Of a stretch of 64,000 nucleotides of DNA, positions 9,591-18,755 are shown piece after piece. The position numbers and the translations under genes are program-made. Positions within the stretch are counted from its first letter, which is position 1; every line of letters begins with the position of its first letter. This DNA comes from Streptomyces rishiriensis (GTDB taxonomy: Bacteria > Actinomycetota > Actinomycetes > Streptomycetales > Streptomycetaceae). The stretch spans positions 558,001-622,000 of the forward strand of contig NZ_BEWA01000012.1 in assembly GCF_003112535.1 (NCBI RefSeq), in the 5' to 3' direction. The notes below the pieces were generated by a model. It searched no databases. It saw nothing but the letters and a program-made list of their open reading frames with translations, and had not been told where the DNA came from.

Positions 9591-9705
9591 GATCCCACTC
9601 TGCCCCGCTCCGCGCGGCTGACGCGGAAGTCCCCGGTTCGGGTACCCCGAAAGCGCGGGACAGTCTCCGGCGGGAGGGCGGGGCGGCGCGGCGCGGCGCG
9701 GGAGG

Positions 9706-10656
9706 CTACCAGTCGGCCACCGCGAGCCCGTACATGGTGAGCCAGGCCAGGGCGATGAGGGCGAGGGCGCGGTCGCCGAGGACGACCTCCTCGGGTTCTC
9801 CGGCGGCGCCCCGGTCGGCGAAGACCGCGTAGCGCAGGACCGCCAGGACGAAGGCGACGACGGACAGCTGTCGCCAGGGCAGCACGCTCGCCCGTGCGAC
9901 GCCGCCCTCCTCCAGGGCCCACAGGCAGTAGCCGAGGACGGCGACCCCGGCGGCCAGCTGCCAGACGAAGCGCAGGTACCCGGTGGTGTACTCGGTGAGC
10001 AGCGCGCGGGTGGCGCCCGCGCGTCCGGCCATCTGGACGGCCTCGGAGTAGCGCTTGGCCGCGACCATGAACAGCGCGCCGAATCCGGTGGTGATCAGGA
10101 ACCAGCGGGACAGGGGGATGCCGAGGGCGAGTCCGCCGGCCGTGGCCCGCATCAGGAAGCCGGTCGTGACGACGACGAGGTCGAGGACGAGGACGTGTTT
10201 CAGGCGGAGGCAGTACGCCAGTTGCATGGTCAGGTAGGCGGCCAGGAGCGCGGCGACGGCGGGGGTGGTCAGCCGGGCCGCGGCGAGCGGCGCGAGGACC
10301 GCGAGGGCGCCCCCGACGGCGTAGGCGAGGGGCGCCGGCACCTGTCCGGCGGCGACCGGTCGGTGCCGTTTGGTGGGGTGGGCGCGGTCGGCCTCGGCGT
10401 CGCGCGCGTCGTTGGCCAGGTAGACGGCGGCCGAGCAGGCGGTGAACAGGGCGAAGACCAGGGCGAGTTGGCTGAGGGCGTGCGCGGTGAAGAGCCGGCC
10501 GGCGGCGGCGGGGGCGGCGACGACCAGCGCGTTCTTGATCCACTGTCGGGGGCGGGCGGTGCGCAGGAGGCCGCCGAGGACGGCGCCGGGGCGGACCGGC
10601 GGCCGGGGCGGCTGCGGGCGGCGCGTGCGCTGCCGGTGCAGCAGTGCCTCAGTCAC
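9706..10656 (-). CDS. Decaprenyl-phosphate phosphoribosyltransferase-like UbiA prenyltransferase
   Basis: A 316-residue polytopic enzyme of the UbiA superfamily. The first Asp-rich motif NDARDAEADRAHPTKRHRP (about residues 82-100) is of the DPPR-synthase type: these enzymes join phosphoribose from PRPP to polyprenyl phosphate, as Mycobacterium Rv3806c does. The opening TARPRQWIKNALVVAAP also fits. It overlaps the upstream PAP2 phosphatase gene by 8 bases. In mycobacteria these two steps precede the DprE1/DprE2 epimerisation, and both DprE homologues are encoded divergently 0.7 kb away. The polyprenyl chain length used here cannot be told from sequence. Confidence 0.88.
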   Translation of the reverse strand: MTEALLHRQRTRRPQPPRPPVRPGAVLGGLLRTARPRQWIKNALVVAAPAAAGRLFTAHALSQLALVFALFTACSAAVYLANDARDAEADRAHPTKRHRPVAAGQVPAPLAYAVGGALAVLAPLAAARLTTPAVAALLAAYLTMQLAYCLRLKHVLVLDLVVVTTGFLMRATAGGLALGIPLSRWFLITTGFGALFMVAAKRYSEAVQMAGRAGATRALLTEYTTGYLRFVWQLAAGVAVLGYCLWALEEGGVARASVLPWRQLSVVAFVLAVLRYAVFADRGAAGEPEEVVLGDRALALIALAWLTMYGLAVADW

Positions 10657-11194
10657 GGCGCCCTCCCTTCGTCCAGCGGGCTCCGAGGCGCGCGGTGAGG
10701 GCGCCCAGGGCCGCGCCGGCCGCCACGTCGGAGGGGTAGTGGACGCCGGCGACGAGCCGGGACAGGCACATCGCGGCGGCGAGCGGGGGGACGGCGTACG
10801 CGCCGAGCGCGCCGTAGGCGACGGCGGCGGCGGCCGCGGAGGCGGCGTGCGAGCTGGGGAAGGAATGCCGGCCGGCGGTGCGCACCAGGGGTTCGACGTG
10901 GGCGGGGCGCGGGCGGCGGACGATCCGCTTCAGACCCATGCTGGCGAGGTGCGCGCCGGCCGTGAGCGCGGTGGCGCGCAGCCAGGCGGTGCGGCGCGGG
11001 CCGTCCACGGCGGCTCCCACGGCGCCCGCCGCGATCCACAGCGCGCCGTGCTCGCCCGCCCCGGACAGGGCACGCGTGGCGCGGGCGACGCCCGGGGACG
11101 CGCCCCGGGCGCGCAGCGCCGAGAGGAGCCGGTGGTCGAGGTCGCTCAGGTCGCCCAGGGCGGGGAGCCCGCCCGGTTCATCCAGTTCGTCCAT
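10649..11194 (-). CDS. PAP2-family phosphatase, probable DPPR phosphatase
   Basis: A 181-residue membrane phosphatase. The three PAP2 motifs are intact: KRIVRRPRP, PSSHAAS and SRLVAGVHYPSD, which hold the catalytic His residues and phosphate-binding Arg/Lys. Its neighbours suggest it removes the 5-phosphate of decaprenylphosphoryl-5-phosphoribose, as Rv3807c is proposed to do, but a role in undecaprenyl pyrophosphate recycling is not excluded. I chose the ATG at 11194 (MDELDEPGG); an upstream in-frame ATG at 11254 would add a non-conserved tail. The intergenic region up to 11328 holds divergent promoters for this gene and dprE1. Confidence 0.85.
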   Translation of the reverse strand: MDELDEPGGLPALGDLSDLDHRLLSALRARGASPGVARATRALSGAGEHGALWIAAGAVGAAVDGPRRTAWLRATALTAGAHLASMGLKRIVRRPRPAHVEPLVRTAGRHSFPSSHAASAAAAAVAYGALGAYAVPPLAAAMCLSRLVAGVHYPSDVAAGAALGALTARLGARWTKGGRRD

Positions 11195-11327
11195 GTGGAC
11201 CCACTGTTCACGTCGAGCGCGAGGGAACTCCGGCAATATTGGGCGACATCCCATTAATCACCCGTTTCGGGGATGGATGTGATGTTTCACAACTATTCGG
11301 TCACATAGGGGCGATACGGTCGCGCAC

Positions 11328-12701
11328 ATGGCTGCCGAGACCGCTTCCGAGACAGTTTCCGTCACGGGATGGGGCCGTACGGCTCCCACCGCCGCGCGGG
11401 TGATCCGCCCCCGGACCTATCCGGAGGCCGTGGCGGCCGTCCGGGACTGCGGAGCCCGGGGCGGCATCCCCAGGGGCCTGGGGCGCGCCTACGGGGACGC
11501 GGCGCAGAACGCGGGCGGCACGGTCATCGACGTCACCGGACTGGACCGGATCCATGTCGTCGACGCCGACGCGGGCGTCGTCCTGTGCGACGCGGGCGTC
11601 TCCCTGCACCGGCTCATGGAGGTCCTGCTGCCGCTCGGCTGGTTCGTGCCGGTGACCCCCGGCACCCGCTACGTGACCGTGGGCGGGGCGATCGCCGCCG
11701 ACATCCACGGCAAGAACCACCATGTCTCGGGCTCCTTCGCCCGCCATGTGACGTCCTTCGAACTGCTCACCGCCGACGGCACGGTCCGCACGGTCCGGCA
11801 GGGCAGCCCCCTGTTCGACGCGACCGCCGGCGGCATGGGGCTGACCGGGATCGTCCTGACGGCCACGGTCGGGCTGCAACCGGTCGAGACCTCCCTGATG
11901 TCGGTCGACACCGAGCGTGCCGCCGACCTCGACGACCTGATGGCCCGGCTGACGGCCGGCGACCACCGCTACCGGTACTCCGTCGCGTGGATCGACCTCC
12001 TCGCGCGCGGCGCGGCCACCGGACGCGCGGTGCTGACCCGCGGCGACCACGCGCCCCTGGACGCGCTGCCGGCCCGGGCGCGCAGGACGCCGCTGTCGTT
12101 CCGCCCGTCCCGGCTCCCGGCCCCGCCCGCGTTCCTCCCGGACGGGCTGCTCACCCGCACCGGCGTCGCCCTGTTCAACGAGCTCTGGTACCGCAGGGCT
12201 CCCCGCGCGCGGACCGGCGAACTCCAGCGCCTCTCGGCCTTCTTCCACCCGCTGGACGGCGTCCCCCACTGGAACCGCGTCTACGGCCGCGGCGGCTTCG
12301 TCCAGTACCAGTTCGTCGTCGGGCACGGCCGGGAGGACGCGCTGCGCCGGATCGTGCAGCGCGTCTCGGCCCGCCGCTGCCCGTCCTTCCTGGCCGTCCT
12401 CAAGCGGTTCGGGGAGGCCGACCCGGGCTGGCTCTCCTTCCCCCGCCCGGGCTGGACCCTCGCCCTGGACATCCCTGCCGGGCTGCCCGGCCTCGGAGTC
12501 CTGCTCGACGAGCTGGACGAGGAGGTGGCCGCCGCCGGGGGCCGCGTCTATCTCGCCAAGGACTCTCGGCTGCGGCCTGACCTGCTCGCCGCGATGTACC
12601 CGCGGCTGGACGACTTCCGCGCGCTGCGCGCGGAGCTGGACCCGCGCGGGGTGTTCGTGTCCGACCTCGCCCGTCGACTCAACTTCCAGGAGCCAGCATG
12701 A
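11328..12701 (+). CDS. dprE1: DprE1-like FAD-dependent decaprenylphosphoryl-ribose 2'-oxidase
   Basis: A 457-residue flavoprotein with an N-terminal FAD-binding domain and a C-terminal substrate domain. GLGRAYGDAAQNAGG and TPGTRYVTVGGAIAADIHGK hold the FAD contacts; YLAKDSR keeps the Lys known to be essential in the mycobacterial enzyme. It should oxidise the 2'-OH of decaprenylphosphoryl-ribose to the keto intermediate. The residue matching mycobacterial Cys387, the site of covalent benzothiazinone inhibition, is alanine (about residue 379, in GWTLALDIP). The gene overlaps dprE2 by ATGA. A GATACG hexamer lies 13 bases before the ATG, so the mRNA may be leaderless or nearly so. Confidence 0.9.
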   Translation: MAAETASETVSVTGWGRTAPTAARVIRPRTYPEAVAAVRDCGARGGIPRGLGRAYGDAAQNAGGTVIDVTGLDRIHVVDADAGVVLCDAGVSLHRLMEVLLPLGWFVPVTPGTRYVTVGGAIAADIHGKNHHVSGSFARHVTSFELLTADGTVRTVRQGSPLFDATAGGMGLTGIVLTATVGLQPVETSLMSVDTERAADLDDLMARLTAGDHRYRYSVAWIDLLARGAATGRAVLTRGDHAPLDALPARARRTPLSFRPSRLPAPPAFLPDGLLTRTGVALFNELWYRRAPRARTGELQRLSAFFHPLDGVPHWNRVYGRGGFVQYQFVVGHGREDALRRIVQRVSARRCPSFLAVLKRFGEADPGWLSFPRPGWTLALDIPAGLPGLGVLLDELDEEVAAAGGRVYLAKDSRLRPDLLAAMYPRLDDFRALRAELDPRGVFVSDLARRLNFQEPA

Positions 12702-13453
12702 AGGACGCCTTCGGCCTCCCCCAGTCCCTTCTCGTCCTCGGCGGCACGTCCGAGATCGCCCTGGCCACCGCGCGCCGCCTGATCGCCCGCCGCACCCGCA
12801 CGGTGTGGCTGGCGGGCCGCCCCTCGCCCGCCCTGGAGGCGGCGGCCGCGGAACTGCGCCTGCTGGGGGCGGACGCGCACACCGTCCCGTTCGACGCGCT
12901 GGACCCCGGCGCCCACGAGGCGGTCCTCGGCAAGGTGTTCGCCGAGGGCGACGTCGACCTGGTGCTGCTCGCCTTCGGCGTCCTCGGCGACCAGGCGCAC
13001 GACGAGCGCGAACCCGCGGCCGCGGTGCGCGTCGCGCAGACCAACTACACGGGGGCGGTGTCGGCGGGCCTGATCGCCGCGCGGGCCCTGCAGACGCAGG
13101 GCCACGGCTCCCTGGTCGTGCTGTCCTCCGTCGCCGGCGAGCGGGCCCGCCGCTCGAACTTCATCTACGGCTCCAGCAAGGCCGGCCTCGACGCCTTCGC
13201 CCAGGGCCTGGGCGACGCGCTGCACGGCACGGGCGTGCACGTCATGGTCGTTCGCCCCGGGTTCGTCCGGACGAAGATGACCGCCGGGCTGCCGCAGCCG
13301 CCGCTGGCGACGACTCCGGAGGCGGTCGCCACAGCCGTCGAACTGGGGCTGCGCCGCCGCTCGGAGACGGTGTGGGCGCCGGGTCTGCTCCGCGTGGCGA
13401 TGTCGGCCCTGCGGCACGTCCCGCGAGGGGTGTTCCGCCGGCTGCCGATCTGA
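12698..13453 (+). CDS. dprE2: DprE2-like short-chain dehydrogenase (keto-DPR reductase)
   Basis: A 251-residue SDR enzyme, translationally coupled to dprE1. The nucleotide-binding turn is LGGTSEIALATARRL, the SEIA form typical of DprE2, and the catalytic pair is Tyr157 and Lys161 in YGSSKAG after a serine strand (VLSSVAG). Together with DprE1 it would reduce the 2'-keto sugar to decaprenylphosphoryl-arabinose using NADH. The C-terminal segment LRRRSETVWAPGLLRVAMSALRH probably associates with the membrane, as suggested for mycobacterial relatives. The overlap with dprE1 makes the assignment firm even though SDR enzymes vary in substrate. Confidence 0.9.
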   Translation: MKDAFGLPQSLLVLGGTSEIALATARRLIARRTRTVWLAGRPSPALEAAAAELRLLGADAHTVPFDALDPGAHEAVLGKVFAEGDVDLVLLAFGVLGDQAHDEREPAAAVRVAQTNYTGAVSAGLIAARALQTQGHGSLVVLSSVAGERARRSNFIYGSSKAGLDAFAQGLGDALHGTGVHVMVVRPGFVRTKMTAGLPQPPLATTPEAVATAVELGLRRRSETVWAPGLLRVAMSALRHVPRGVFRRLPI

Positions 13454-13500
13454 GAAGCGCCCCCTGGGGCCTGGGGCCTGTCCCTGCCGGGACGGCACAC

Positions 13501-14079
13501 CTAGCGCGTCGGCAGTGAGCCGCGGTCCAGGTGGGCGGCCTGCGGGGGGACCACCGTGCCGCCGAACGGATAGTCGCGCAGCTTGCGCCAGACGCCGTCG
13601 GCCCCCTGCTGGGCGAGGGCGAAACCGGTGCAGGGCCATGCGGCCTCGTAACCGGCGAGCTCCTCGTAGGCCCGGTCCATCGCCGCCTCGTCGATGCCGT
13701 GCGCGACGGTGACGTGCGGGTGGTAGGGGAACTGCAGTTCGCGCACCAGGGGCCCGGAGGCGTTCCGGATGCGCTGCTGGAGCCGGGCGCAGGTCGAGGC
13801 GCCCTCGACCACCCTCAGGTACACCACCGGCGACAGCGGCCGGAAGGTGCCGGTGCCGGACAGCCGCATCGGGAAGGGCCGGGCGGCCGCGGCGACCGCG
13901 CTGAGGTGCGCCTCGACGGCCGGCAGCGCGTCCGCCTCGACCTCGGTCGGCGGCAGCAGTGTGACGTGGGTGGGGATGCCGTGAGCCGCGGCGTCGCCGA
14001 AGCCTGCGCGCCGCTCCTGGAGCAGGCTGCCGTGAGGCTCCGGGACCGCGATCGACACGCCGATCGTTACGGTCCCCAC
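13501..14079 (-). CDS. 2'-5' RNA ligase-like 2H phosphoesterase
   Basis: A 192-residue protein with the two HxT motifs of the 2H phosphoesterase superfamily: THVTLLPP in the N-terminal half and HPHVTVAHG in the C-terminal half. Members act on 2'-5' or cyclic phosphodiester bonds in RNA, or on ADP-ribose cyclic phosphates; the physiological substrate in Streptomyces is unknown. I chose the GTG at 14079 because AGGAGA sits six bases upstream; in-frame ATGs at 14097 and 14106 would give a slightly longer protein. A much longer minus-strand frame over this gene and two others is a GC artefact. Confidence 0.85.
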   Translation of the reverse strand: MGTVTIGVSIAVPEPHGSLLQERRAGFGDAAAHGIPTHVTLLPPTEVEADALPAVEAHLSAVAAAARPFPMRLSGTGTFRPLSPVVYLRVVEGASTCARLQQRIRNASGPLVRELQFPYHPHVTVAHGIDEAAMDRAYEELAGYEAAWPCTGFALAQQGADGVWRKLRDYPFGGTVVPPQAAHLDRGSLPTR

Positions 14080-14264
14080 GTCTTCTCCTGTCGTCATGTC
14101 CGTCATGTCGTGCTGGCGGGGTGTGGCGCCGGATGCGTCCTCGGTCGTACGGCTATCGACTGTACGGCCACGGCTGTCCTCTGGGCAGGCGCAGGGGAAG
14201 TGATGTGCAGCGCTCTGCCCGGAGGAACAGGTGTGCGGTGCGCCCCCGGCGCCTCCGCGCGCCT

Positions 14265-15332
<1,068 letters not shown>

Positions 15333-15370
15333 GCCCACATTGTCGCAGAGGCCGGGGAGCGGCCGGAACG

Positions 15371-15405
15371 CGTCCCGGGCGGCCTGGGCGGGGCCGCCCG
15401 GGACG
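15371..15405 (-). terminator. Strong hairpin after glyA
   Basis: A perfect 14-bp inverted repeat (CGTCCCGGGCGGCC and its complement) with a 7-base loop starts six bases past the glyA stop. No T-tract follows on the minus strand, which is common for Streptomyces terminators. It may attenuate glyA read-through into trpS. Confidence 0.6.
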
Positions 15406-15410
15406 GCGTG

Positions 15411-16865
15411 TCAGCCGAGGTCGATCTCGGGGTACAGCGGGAAGCCCGCGACGAGGTCGGTGGCCCGGCGGGAGATCTCGTCGGCGACCTTCTCGTCCAG
15501 GAGGTGGGAGGCCTTGGAGGGGGCGCCCGACTTCGTGACGCCCGGCTCGGTCGTGGTCAGGACGCGGTCGATCAGGCCCGCCACCTCGTCCATCTCCGCC
15601 GTGCCGAGGCCGCGGGTGGTCAGCGCCGGGGTGCCGATGCGGACCCCGGAGGTGTACCAGGCGCCGTTGGGGTCGGCGGGGATGGCGTTGCGGTTGGTGA
15701 CGATGCCCGAGTCGAGCAGCGCGGCCTCGGCCTGGCGGCCGGTGAGGCCGTAGGAGGAGGCGACGTCGATCAGGTTCAGGTGGTTGTCCGTGCCGCCGGT
15801 GACGAGGGTCGCGCCCCGGCGCATCAGGCCCTCGGCCAGGGCGCGGGAGTTGTCCACGATGCGCTGCGCGTAGTCCTGGAAGGACGGCTGCCGGGCCTCG
15901 GCGAGGGCGACGGCCTTGGCGGCCATGACGTGCGGGAGCGGACCGCCGAGGACCATCGGGCAGCCGCGGTCGACCTGGTCCTTGAGGGAGTCGTCGCACA
16001 GGACCATGCCGCCGCGCGGGCCGCGCAGCGACTTGTGGGTGGTGGTGGTGACGATCTGGGCGTGCGGGACCGGGTCGAAGTCGCCGGTGAGGACCTTGCC
16101 GGCGACCAGGCCCGCGAAGTGCGCCATGTCGACCATGAGCGTCGCGCCGACCTCGTCGGCGATCTCGCGCATGATCCGGAAGTTCACCAGACGGGGGTAG
16201 GCCGAGTAGCCCGCGACGATGATCATCGGCTTGAACTCGCGGGCCGACGCGCGCAGCGCGTCGTAGTCGATCAGGCCGGTCGCCGGGTCGGTGCCGTAGG
16301 AGCGCTGGTCGAACATCTTGCCGGAGATGTTGGGGCGGAAGCCGTGGGTGAGGTGGCCGCCGGCGTCCAGGGACATGCCGAGCATGCGCTGGTTGCCGAA
16401 GGCCTGGCGCAGTGTGGCCCAGTCGGCCTCGGAGAGGTCGTTGACCTGGCGGGCGCCGGTCTTCTCCAGGAAGGGCGCCTCGACGCGGTCGGCGAGGACG
16501 GCCCAGAAGGCGACGAGGTTGGCGTCGATGCCGGAGTGCGGCTGGACGTAGGCGTGGCGGGCCCCGAAGAGCTCGCGGGCGTGCTCCGCGGCGAGCGCCT
16601 CGACGGTGTCGACGTTGCGGCAGCCGGCGTAGAAGCGTCGGCCGACGGTGCCCTCGGCGTACTTGTCGCTGAACCAGTTGCCCATCGCGAGGAGGGTGGC
16701 CGGGGAGGCGTAGTTCTCGGAGGCGATCAGCTTGAGCATCTCGCGCTGGTCGTGGACCTCCTGGCCGATGGCGTCGGCGACGCGCGGCTCCACGGCGCGG
16801 ATCACGTCGAGGGCGGCGCGGAAAGCGGTGGACTCGGTGGACAGGGGTGCGGAATTCTGGGGCAT
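15411..16865 (-). CDS. glyA: Serine hydroxymethyltransferase
   Basis: A 484-residue PLP enzyme that converts serine and tetrahydrofolate to glycine and methylenetetrahydrofolate. The PLP lysine is Lys278 in TTTTHKSLRGPRGG; LKLIASENYAS and YVQPHSGIDANLVAF are also typical. It is about 60 residues longer than E. coli GlyA, with extra sequence between roughly residues 110 and 165, as in the longer actinobacterial class. The start is the ATG at 16865 with GGAGG a few bases upstream. A ZTP riboswitch aptamer lies about 60 bases upstream, so expression should rise when ZMP/ZTP accumulates. Confidence 0.95.
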   Translation of the reverse strand: MPQNSAPLSTESTAFRAALDVIRAVEPRVADAIGQEVHDQREMLKLIASENYASPATLLAMGNWFSDKYAEGTVGRRFYAGCRNVDTVEALAAEHARELFGARHAYVQPHSGIDANLVAFWAVLADRVEAPFLEKTGARQVNDLSEADWATLRQAFGNQRMLGMSLDAGGHLTHGFRPNISGKMFDQRSYGTDPATGLIDYDALRASAREFKPMIIVAGYSAYPRLVNFRIMREIADEVGATLMVDMAHFAGLVAGKVLTGDFDPVPHAQIVTTTTHKSLRGPRGGMVLCDDSLKDQVDRGCPMVLGGPLPHVMAAKAVALAEARQPSFQDYAQRIVDNSRALAEGLMRRGATLVTGGTDNHLNLIDVASSYGLTGRQAEAALLDSGIVTNRNAIPADPNGAWYTSGVRIGTPALTTRGLGTAEMDEVAGLIDRVLTTTEPGVTKSGAPSKASHLLDEKVADEISRRATDLVAGFPLYPEIDLG

Positions 16866-16926
16866 CGGGACCTCCGGACGTGGCGTACGGCGAGTTCGGT
16901 TCGGCCCAGGCGCACGGCACTGTCAC

Positions 16927-17012
16927 TGCTCACGGGCCGCTCCCCGATGGTCCGTCCCATCTTCGGGCTCGGTCGTCTCGACCTGGCCCAGCGCGCCAGT
17001 CACGACCCGTTC
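16927..17012 (-). promoter_or_regulatory. ZTP (ZMP) riboswitch, pfl motif, in the glyA leader
   Basis: Read on the minus strand, the glyA leader contains GGGTCGTGACTGGCG and, about 40 bases later, ACCATCGGGGAGCGGCCCG. These match the two conserved halves of the pfl motif: the GUGACUGGCG internal loop and the CCGGGGAGCG pseudoknot segment. The ends CGGG and CCCG can pair, and the intervening arm is variable in this family. ZTP riboswitches turn on folate and purine genes when Z nucleotides accumulate, and glyA is a classic target. The aptamer ends about 62 bases before the start codon, leaving room for an expression platform. Recognised by eye, not by covariance model. Confidence 0.85.
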
Positions 17013-17032
17013 AGCAGCCTACCGGGTACCGG

Positions 17033-18220
17033 TCAGAGGATCACGTGCGGGACGAAGCGGGCGTACTCGTCGGTGATCAGGCCGGAGGACTCGCGGATGC
17101 CGAGGCCGGCCGGCTCGTCCTGCACGACCCAGGCTCCGAGGACGACGTGGTTGCCGTCGAAGGCGGGCAGCGGGGCGAGCTGCTGGTAGCAGCAGGGCTC
17201 GTCGTCGCGCACCACGGGGCCGGCGCCCTTCTCGTGGATCGTGACGCCGGCGCCTTCGCGGCCCAGCAGGGGCTTGGCGACGTATCCGGTGGTGTCCGCC
17301 AGCTCGCGCGGGCCGTCCAGGTAGGCGGGCAGCAGGTTGGGGTGGCCGGGGTACAGCTCCCACAGGACGGCCAGCAGCGCCTTGTTGCTCAGGAGCATCT
17401 TCCAGGCGGGCTCGATCCACATCGTCGAGCCGGTGCCGCCGCCGTTGTCGAGGGTGTCCAGGACGTGGCCGGCGAAGCGGTCGGTGGTGAGCCACTCCCA
17501 GGGGTAGAGCTTGAAGCAGCTGCGGATGAAGCGGAGTCGGCCGTCGACGAAGCGGCCGGACAGGGGGTCCCAGCCGATCTCCTCCATGGACGTCCAGTCC
17601 GTGTCCAGGCCCGCCTGCTCCGCGGTCTCCTTGAGATAGGCGACCGTCATGAGGTCCTCGCCGAGTTCGTCGGCCGAGGAGTGCGCGAAGTGGAGCGGGC
17701 TGCCGGGCGGCAGGAGGGCGGCCTGTCTCCGCCAGGCGTCGACGAGGCGTTCGTGGAGGGAGTTCCACTGGTCGGCGCCCGGGAAGCGGTCCTCCATCCA
17801 GAACCACTGGGGGGAGGCGGCCTCCACCAGGGAGGTGGGGGTGTCGGCGTTGTACTCCAGCAGCTTCGCCGGGCCGCTGCCGTCGTAGTGCAGGTCGAAC
17901 CGGCCGTAGACGGAGGGGAGTTCGGCGCGCCGCCGCCATGCCTCGGCGACCGCCGCCGCGACGCGCGGGTCGGTGATGCCGAGGTCGGCGAGGCGGCCGG
18001 AGTCGACGAGACGGGCGGCCGCCGCCAGGCACATGGCGTGCAGTTCCTCGACGGTCTCCTCCAGCGATTCGACCTCGTCGAGGGTGAACTCGTAGTAGGC
18101 GCTCTCGTCCCAGTAGGGGCGCAGCACGCCGTCGCGATGACGGGTGATGGGGTAGACGAGCCCCTGTTCCTCGACGGTCCGCTGCCAGTCGGGGCGGGGT
18201 TCGACGGTGTGACGGCGCAT
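17033..18220 (-). CDS. Glutathionylspermidine synthase-family ATP-grasp ligase
   Basis: A 395-residue ATP-grasp protein matching the C-terminal synthetase domain of glutathionylspermidine synthase, without the amidase half. The opening RPDWQRTVEEQGLVY and a Trp/Tyr-rich middle are followed by SNKALLAVLWELYPGHPNLLP and GYVAKPLLGREGAGVTI, where the latter carries the ATP-binding Lys and Gly-rich loop. Streptomyces does not make glutathione, so the real acceptor and peptide are unknown; it probably forms an amide bond to a peptide or polyamine. It lies 73 bases downstream of a small lipoprotein gene's stop on the plus map (upstream of it in transcription is that lipoprotein), and both may share a transcript. 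Confidence 0.85.
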   Translation of the reverse strand: MRRHTVEPRPDWQRTVEEQGLVYPITRHRDGVLRPYWDESAYYEFTLDEVESLEETVEELHAMCLAAAARLVDSGRLADLGITDPRVAAAVAEAWRRRAELPSVYGRFDLHYDGSGPAKLLEYNADTPTSLVEAASPQWFWMEDRFPGADQWNSLHERLVDAWRRQAALLPPGSPLHFAHSSADELGEDLMTVAYLKETAEQAGLDTDWTSMEEIGWDPLSGRFVDGRLRFIRSCFKLYPWEWLTTDRFAGHVLDTLDNGGGTGSTMWIEPAWKMLLSNKALLAVLWELYPGHPNLLPAYLDGPRELADTTGYVAKPLLGREGAGVTIHEKGAGPVVRDDEPCCYQQLAPLPAFDGNHVVLGAWVVQDEPAGLGIRESSGLITDEYARFVPHVIL

Positions 18221-18293
18221 GGTGACGGTGTCCTGTTCAGCCGCTCGGTCCGGTCGTCCGGTCGTCCGGCCTCATGCCGGTCGTGCCGGTCGC

Positions 18294-18638
18294 TCAGCCG
18301 CCCGAGCCGCCCTTGTGGCCGCCGTCCCCGAAGCCGCCGCGGTCGACGCCGCCGCCGCTGCTCGAACCGCCCGAGCCCTTGCCGGACTTGGTGAGGGAGC
18401 CGCCGTCGACGAAGGAGCCCTTCTTGCTGCCGCCGTAGTACCAGACGGCGTGCGACGTCGAGCCGGACTTGCAGTTCTTGTCGGCGACGACCTTGTAGCC
18501 CTTGGCGCGGGTGTAGCTGTCGCGGTCGACGCAGCGCTTGTCCGGGTCGGAGGAGCAGGCGGTGAGGGCCGTGGCCAGCAGGCTCACGCCTCCCAGCACC
18601 ACCGTGCCCGAACGGAACCGCCGCCGTATGTCCGCCAT
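18294..18638 (-). CDS. Small Gly/Ser-rich lipoprotein
   Basis: A 114-residue exported protein. The signal peptide ends at a lipobox-like LTAC near residue 28, after twin-arginine-like residues (DIRRRFRSG). A compact domain with two further Cys residues (KRCVDRDSY and DKNCKSGS) and WYYGG follows, then a Gly/Ser-rich tail (GKGSGGSSSGGG). It is a conserved type of Streptomyces surface protein usually found beside the ATP-grasp gene, so it may supply or display that enzyme's substrate; that is an inference from position. No function is known. Confidence 0.8.
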   Translation of the reverse strand: MADIRRRFRSGTVVLGGVSLLATALTACSSDPDKRCVDRDSYTRAKGYKVVADKNCKSGSTSHAVWYYGGSKKGSFVDGGSLTKSGKGSGGSSSGGGVDRGGFGDGGHKGGSGG

Positions 18639-18755
18639 GTCCGTGTCTCCCCGTGTCGGATCGCCCCTACGGCGATCTCCGTCGCCAGCCTAGACAACCG
18701 GGGGGAAGGCGGACGCGGGCGGCCCGTCGGCGAACCGCTCGCCTACAGTCCTCTC

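Noticed and set aside
16866..17032. Glycine or THF riboswitch upstream of glyA
   Set aside because: The conserved blocks match the ZTP (pfl) motif; no glycine tandem aptamer or THF core is seen.
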